A stretch of DNA of 64,000 bases, from assembly GCA_964017235.1 (NCBI GenBank), contig OZ024935.1:5332001-5396000 (forward strand), in the 5' to 3' direction. Below, piece after piece: positions 58,357 to 64,000 of this stretch. Position numbers and translations under genes: made by a program. Origin of the DNA: Sabellastarte sp. h YS-2021. Taxonomy: Eukaryota > Annelida > Polychaeta > Sabellida > Sabellidae. Below the pieces are notes generated by a model. That model saw only the letters and a program-made list of their open reading frames with translations, ran no database searches and was not told the origin of the DNA. Within the stretch, counting starts at the first letter, position 1, and every line of letters starts with the position of its first letter.

Positions 58357-60392
58357 ATATATATATATAGATTATAGAGGAAATACAAGAACAGTTGTAT
58401 ACGAATTGCACTTTCTAACACCCACCTGAAACATTTTTTTTTAAATGAAGAGGAATTTCAAAAAATATCTTTATTTAACCCAGTCAGATGTTTTCTGCAG
58501 GTCACTAAATCATTTCTCACTGTTAAAATTTCCAACTGGGGGGGCCAGTTTGCCAAGGACCAAAGTTTTAAGGGGCCGAATTACCGGGGGCGATTTGGCC
58601 AAGGGCTGATTTGTCCATCTCTCATTTCAGCATACACCTCAGGCCTCTACTTAAAGTTTAGAGAACATCCTTACTTCTGGACTGATTCTAAAGTGCTGTC
58701 ATCATTTTATTCAGTGAAGTGAAGGCTTTCACCTCAGATTCCTGTGCTGTAGTCATAATATTCAAATATAAATGGTATTGTATACATTAATAAAGAGTTT
58801 TAATAATTCATTGAGTGTCAGGTGCTCTTGTGTCAATGCATAATTCATTTTTAATATCAATATTACTACAAATAAAAAGGAGCACTAAGACCATAAAGAC
58901 CATAAGATGTACAAAAATAAATTGTTTTTTTTTCATTACAATGACATTATCCATAATTGAATTCAAGCTAAAGCATGTACACGTGTAAAAAACCCTGATG
59001 TGTGTTAATTGATAAGAAATAAAATAATAGGAACTTTACCCAATATAACATGCAACTACAGACATAGATTGTATATGTACTCAATTATTAGGTATAAACC
59101 AAAGAAACTTCTTTCATTGAATCACAAGTTTTAGGCTTTATAGTCTAATTTTAAAAGTATGCATATTACTGCTGGTAATTTTGCATCTTAACACTTAAAT
59201 CAAACTCAGAACACAAAAACAACTGGTAGCTATGTAAGTCATTACTACAATCCCGTCTGAACAGAACAAATTATGAATTAGACCTAGCACACCATAGAAC
59301 GGATGAATAATTGCATCTAGGGCAAAGCCAAGAAGCTATGAAGAAGCTAAGCTAGCAACATCAAAAATACATCGAAAACAAAGCTTTTGAATTCCAATAA
59401 AATGGTTTCATATTACCAATTTGTAGAACCAATAATAATCTACTTGTGAGCACTTATTTATTGTTATATCCAGGATAACTATATGTTACTCGAAAAATAC
59501 GCATTGATTACTTTTCACGCTGGGATAATTATATTTATAAATTTTAAGGGGTTCTACAGCAGAAAAACCAGCCACAGTTTGCATGCGTACATAGGATTTT
59601 TATCATAAAATTTAGATTGGTTACTTACTTTGTCAAACCTCCATTATTTTTGCATAATGGATAGTTAACACAGAATTTAACACAGAATTTTTTTTTCTGA
59701 TCGTGGAATGAGGCTTAGTTCAGTGTGCAGTATGCCAAAAACAAAGGAGTATTGCACCCCTAATCCAGGTGCCTACCTGTGTATTTTAAAAACAAAAGAG
59801 TGTTTGACAATCCAAACAATATGCATCAATATTGTTTCACACCTCATAGGCCTACCAGTTGTGAAAAAGAGCATATTCTGTAAAACTGTGTTTTTTCACA
59901 CTACAGTGGTGGCATCATAAAAATATTATCCAAACTAATCAGATGTATTCAGTGTATACCATTAGAAAGCTTCAGTATAGACTATCCAAAATGGCATTAA
60001 TCACAAATCACATTTCTCAAATATTTGTAGAAATTTGCAAAGATTTAAATGTTTAAATTTCTGAACAAACTGCAAATATTGATAATTTTCACACAATACA
60101 AGATGCTATGTTGCTGAAATTATTATAATTTTCCCCACCATTGGTAGAGGTAAATCAAGTATTTTATCAGTACTTGTTACAGCTATGGACATGTGACAGT
60201 TATATACAGTGTATATTCGAGTGTTATTCAATTACATAAAATCAAAATTACTAATTCAAGTCTGAGTCTAAAACAGATTGTGAAGACATGGTATGTGTGT
60301 TCAATTTGAAGTCTCTTTGTCTTGAAAGTAAACAACATAGGCTGATAATGAATAAGTGCACATTTATGACATTTACCACTTATGTGACTAAA
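58357..60392. other. intergenic, nothing recognised
   Basis: AT-rich DNA. A GGGGGGGCCAGTTTGCCAAG/GGGGGCGATTTGGCCAAGGG pair near 58540-58610 is a small internal repeat. No gene. Confidence 0.4.
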
Positions 60393-62230
60393 CTGGGCCC
60401 GTATTCACTAACATTCTTATTCTTAGAAAAAGAATTTTTTCTTAGAATTAGAAAATTTTCTTATCTAAGAATTTTCTTATTCTTAGAAAAAATTGTATTC
60501 ACAAAGCAATTCTTAGTTAAGAATTATTTCTAAGAATAAGAATTTTCTTAGTTAAGAATAGTAAACAGAAACATGTGCATGCATATAGTTTTTTGATGTC
60601 GCATGATCAGTCATGTGATATATTTACACCTTTATTGTTTAAAATAGAGTCAGAATTAGGTGCTGGATCACAAAAGGTCTTAATCTTAGCCTTTTCTTAG
60701 GCGTAGCCCAGTCTTAAATACAATATTTTTTTCAGCTAGGAATTTTCATAAATAGGTATTCATAAAGCAGGTTTCAGCTTGAACAAAAGTCATCAACTTA
60801 AGACCAAGACTGATTTTTTTTCATATAAACAAATTTATCGAACATAAATCAGAAGGCAGTGTACATATTAACTATGAAATAAGTATATCCCACACAGGTA
60901 AAATTATCAATATTAACTGGCTAACTCATCTCCTGAGACCTGACAGCTATAAAATGAGTGCATTAACCTATCCATTTCCATCACTCTTATATAAATACTT
61001 CTTAAAATCATACACTTACAGAATAAGACATTTCAAATCAGATTTACACTTCAAAAGGAAAACAAAATTACAGTGCTGCAGTAACTGTAAGCACTGAAAT
61101 ATGGTTTCCCAATTTCATGTATCATATTTTTAATGATATCCAATAAATATCCAATAAAAACGAAGGTATCCACATTTACCACATGATTTATGGAGCCAGA
61201 TTATAAGTCTTTATGCCAGGTAATGTAAACACAAGTGAGCTGTTGATTTGACCCTACATGTGCCACAAAATCAATAAATGGGAAGTGCCCATGCACTGAG
61301 AAAATCATGTCAATTGTGATGCTTATAGTTATGTCAAGGTCAGTAAACAAAGCATATTTCTGGGGTAAAAACAACTTCAAGTATTTAATATAATGATTTT
61401 ACATCAGTCTGGTGTAGTACGTAGTGCACTTGCTATTTTTTGTAGGATATATAATTGTAAATCTTATTCATATTTATTGTGGGTGATTATGTAATAAAAT
61501 AGTTGCACCAAATGGATAAAATAATTTGAAAAGAGAAACTAAAACTTTCACAGTGGGATATGCACATAAAGTCAATGTAAATATATATATTCAATTGGAT
61601 ATGTGCTGCTAAATGCTGTTGATGTATACTCTAATCTTGTGGATATATATTTCTCAGAATATGTTGATGTACACTGTCAAACTTGTCCACTTACTGTTGA
61701 CACTTGGATCAGAAAGGGATAAGTTTTGCAGTTGAGAACCTTCTAACCTCTTAGAAACATACAAAAAACTAATATACAGGGGTGTATAAGTATTTTTAAC
61801 TTAATTCTAGCCATTTGAAATTTTGAAGTGGAGAAAATATACACAGCCGCCATATTTAAAACCAGTCAACAAGATAGCATAATTAAATCATTCACTTCAG
61901 TCTATATCTGTAAATATAAAGCTCTTGTCAAAAATCATGCTGATCAAAACAAAAAGACAAACACTGGATTTGTCTGGTCATAGAAAAAATGTCTGAAAAA
62001 ATATGAAATATGAAAAAATATGAAATATGTCACCTTTTTCTTAACTTAAGTAAGGTCTTGACCATTCTTAGATTTAAACATCATTCTTAGAAAAAATTCT
62101 AAGAATAAGAAAAAATTCTAAGAATAAGAATTTAGTGAATACCAAAAATACTTATTCTTAGAATTTTCTAAGAAAAATTCTAAGAAAATTCTTATTCTAA
62201 GTATAAGAATGTTAGTGAATACGGGCCCAG
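60393..62230. mobile_element. large MITE-like element, CTGGGCCCGTATTCAC ends
   Basis: The left end CTGGGCCCGTATTCACTAAC plus ATTCTTATTCTTAGAA and the right end are inverted copies over about 36 bp with one mismatch. Adjoining arms (60393-60560 and 62065-62230) are made of TTCTTATTCTTAGAA / TTCTAAGAATAAGAA words in both directions. The 1838-bp interior has no transposase-like frame. No target duplication was clear (AAA left, ATG right). GGGCCCGTATTCA-type ends are common in aquatic invertebrate repeats; superfamily not assigned. Confidence 0.85.
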
Positions 62231-62436
62231 ATGTTTACAATTATTATATATTCACTTCTACTTCAAAAGCACAAAAAACAAATCCAAATATTTATTGTTA
62301 TATATGCTTACTACATTTTTCCATAATAATGTAATGTTTAATGAAAGAATAAACTTGGTTATAGATGATTTTCTTGTTTGGTTCAGAATACATTAAGGGT
62401 CCCAGAAATTACTAATACAATCAAGAGCTAATACTA
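62231..62436 (-). other. 3' flank of TLR copy B
   Basis: Short AT-rich sequence between the MITE end and the receptor stop codon, likely including 3' UTR. TTTATT (AATAAA on minus) occurs near 62291. Confidence 0.35.
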
Positions 62437-64000
62437 TTAATTTATCAGAGGCTGTAATTCATTTTCACATTCTGCAAATGCTGAAATGTCTTTGTTATCA
62501 ATTTTTTGTGATCCAAATTGACAACATCCACCAGCATAGCCAGACAGATGTTGACGAAGCTTAAACCAAAAGACCTTCTGGGCATTGACATTTTCTTTCC
62601 ATTCAAGGTATGTGTGGTTATCCAGTACCCAAGCCAAACTACTGTCCATTGTGTCATCTACAGTGAAATTTCCCAGTTTAATCACCACCAGTTTGATACC
62701 TCTTCTCACAGCCTCAGATAGAGCCACTTGAAACTCTAACTGGCACCAGGGTCTTGTGATTGAACATTTACTGAGTACTATCACCAGTTGTCTACTTTGT
62801 TTGATGGATTTTACTATTACAGTTGTTATATCTTCACCAAGTGGAAAGTCTCTGTAATGTATACACAGTTTAAATCCATACAAATTACTTTCCAGTGTCT
62901 TCATCAAACAATCATGTACCCAGAACCGGTCATCAGAGCAATATGACACAAAAGCATCATACTTCATGGGGATTTTGTCATCACCGATAGTAGATCCAGA
63001 TTTTGTATTTCTATGACATGTTCCATTGTAATATTTTATCATGCTGAATTGTAATCTCCACCGGTATCTGTACATAGCAAATATGAGAACTACAAGAAGA
63101 ACTGCACATATTGTTACTGCAATACTAAACCCAATAACCTTAATGTTTGATGGAAAACATGTTGATTTCAGTTGTTCAATGTCCACATCATTCAAAAACA
63201 ATTCCCCTTGTGAACTAGAGCAAGTTAATTTCTCTCTACCAGCAATAACAATTTCTGTAGACTGGAACCAATGAATAAACTCTATTGTTTCATAAGAGCA
63301 CATGCAAAGTAAGTTGTTATTATTAATATTAACTGTAAGCCTGTGTGCGATGTTATATTGTTTTTGATGTTTAAGTATTTGTTGCAACTGCTTTGTAAAA
63401 TTAGAGGGAAGAATATCAATTTTATTATTCTCAAGGTTTATTGATTTCAACATAGGGCCTATGTGAAATGGATGACTGGAAAGATTAAGAAAATTGCCGC
63501 TTAAATCAAGATCCTCTAAGTACTGACAAAGCCATAAGAAATGATATGAAATATTGGTTAATTTATTTTGTGCAATGGATAGATACCTTAAATTGGGATA
63601 CTGTGCACAGATACTATTATCTGTTTCAATCTCATTCCCTGAAAGGTTTAACTCTTGTAGATTAGATAAACTACCTTTGGGGATACATTGTAACTTATCT
63701 TTATTCAGATTTAGTGTTTTCAATCCAGGAAGACTGGAAGTGAATGCAGATAGTTGCCAAAAGCCATACATAAAATTATTGCCAATCCAATTTTCATTGT
63801 CTCCAAAGGAAATGTATTGAAGTGAAGTATGGTGTATGCAAATATCAAATGACCATTTTGGAGTAATTCCACTGATCCAGTTGATTAGGTTTGCTTTTAA
63901 GGACCTGAGACTTTTTGTCACTGGAAATCGGATAAAAAAAGGACAAGAGTTATCAAAATTGTCACGTAAGTCACCAAAGGCCTCACAGGGAACCCCTTTC
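62437..64000 (-). CDS. Toll-like receptor, copy B (5' part beyond window)
   Basis: An open minus-strand frame runs from the window edge to a TAA at 62437-62439 without interruption. From the edge it reads 'GVPCEAFGDLRDNFDNSCPF', matching the middle Cys region of copy A, then LRRs ('LKTLNLNKDKLQCIP', 'LQELNLSGNEI', 'LRYLSIAQNKL', 'LEDLDLSGNFL'). An LRRCT follows with all usual Cys ('CMC', 'LTC', 'STC'), then a membrane helix ('IAVTICAVLLVVLIFAMY') and a TIR domain of about 143 residues with 'YDAFVSYC', 'LCIHYRDFPLG' and 'VFWFKL'. It would bind a ligand through the LRRs and recruit TIR adaptors such as MyD88. The TIR is about 89% identical to copy A (127 of 143 by hand), and the C-terminal tail shares 'GCC.F' and 'D[IV]SAF'. 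The N-terminus and signal peptide lie outside the window. Confidence 0.93.
   Translation of the reverse strand, partial: KGVPCEAFGDLRDNFDNSCPFFIRFPVTKSLRSLKANLINWISGITPKWSFDICIHHTSLQYISFGDNENWIGNNFMYGFWQLSAFTSSLPGLKTLNLNKDKLQCIPKGSLSNLQELNLSGNEIETDNSICAQYPNLRYLSIAQNKLTNISYHFLWLCQYLEDLDLSGNFLNLSSHPFHIGPMLKSINLENNKIDILPSNFTKQLQQILKHQKQYNIAHRLTVNINNNNLLCMCSYETIEFIHWFQSTEIVIAGREKLTCSSSQGELFLNDVDIEQLKSTCFPSNIKVIGFSIAVTICAVLLVVLIFAMYRYRWRLQFSMIKYYNGTCHRNTKSGSTIGDDKIPMKYDAFVSYCSDDRFWVHDCLMKTLESNLYGFKLCIHYRDFPLGEDITTVIVKSIKQSRQLVIVLSKCSITRPWCQLEFQVALSEAVRRGIKLVVIKLGNFTVDDTMDSSLAWVLDNHTYLEWKENVNAQKVFWFKLRQHLSGYAGGCCQFGSQKIDNKDISAFAECENELQPLIN

Noticed and set aside
62518..63820. Several plus-strand frames of 67-88 residues
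   Set aside because: They are antisense shadows of TLR copy B.

Overview
The window looks like AT-rich nuclear DNA of a marine or freshwater mollusc, most likely a bivalve. The reasons are Toll-like receptor genes with molluscan-style LRR and TIR architecture, several tRNA-derived SINE families with V-SINE-type conserved tails, and a mix of LINE, Penelope-like, hAT-like and Academ-like transposon remains. There are no bacterial operons and no rRNA genes, and I found no free-standing tRNA gene. Species cannot be fixed from the sequence alone.

Only two host genes are convincing. Both encode Toll-like receptors on the minus strand about 32 kb apart. TLR copy A (29752-32273) has an LRR ectodomain, LRRCT, membrane helix and TIR domain, but a single-base frameshift separates the ectodomain from the rest, and no ATG precedes the LRRNT in the exon. 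TLR copy B (62437 to the right edge) is open as far as it is visible and runs off the window. Their TIR domains are about 89% identical by hand count, while their ectodomains are much more diverged. This suggests an old tandem or local duplication with conserved signalling and changing recognition.

The rest is mostly a record of transposition. From left to right: a broken zinc-finger plus tyrosine-recombinase-like gene (685-1699); tandem repeats; a degenerate LINE (about 2330-7690, minus) split by a hAT-type element (2815-4210) with an exact 8-bp target duplication; tandem-repeat and low-complexity tracts (8.8-16 kb); a cluster of SINEs and a small inverted-repeat element (18.3-23.5 kb); a decayed Penelope-like element with RT and GIY-YIG remains (25.2-27.1 kb); a foldback/dispersed-repeat region (28.7-29.2 kb); TLR A; an approximately 5-kb Academ-like DNA transposon (about 33973-38956) with long inverted ends, a decayed transposase and a nested foldback structure at its right end; two more SINEs (40.3 and 42.4 kb); decayed zinc-finger and gag-like coding tracts (48.9-51.8 kb); three sizeable inverted-repeat (MITE-like) elements (52652-53454, 57194-58356, 60393-62230); and TLR B.

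The observations with the strongest direct sequence support are the hAT-in-LINE nesting, the exact SINE target duplications, the TLR frameshift, and the Academ-like element, whose three late stop codons all look like CGA-to-TGA decay. All family assignments come from reading translated motifs by eye. No database search was run.
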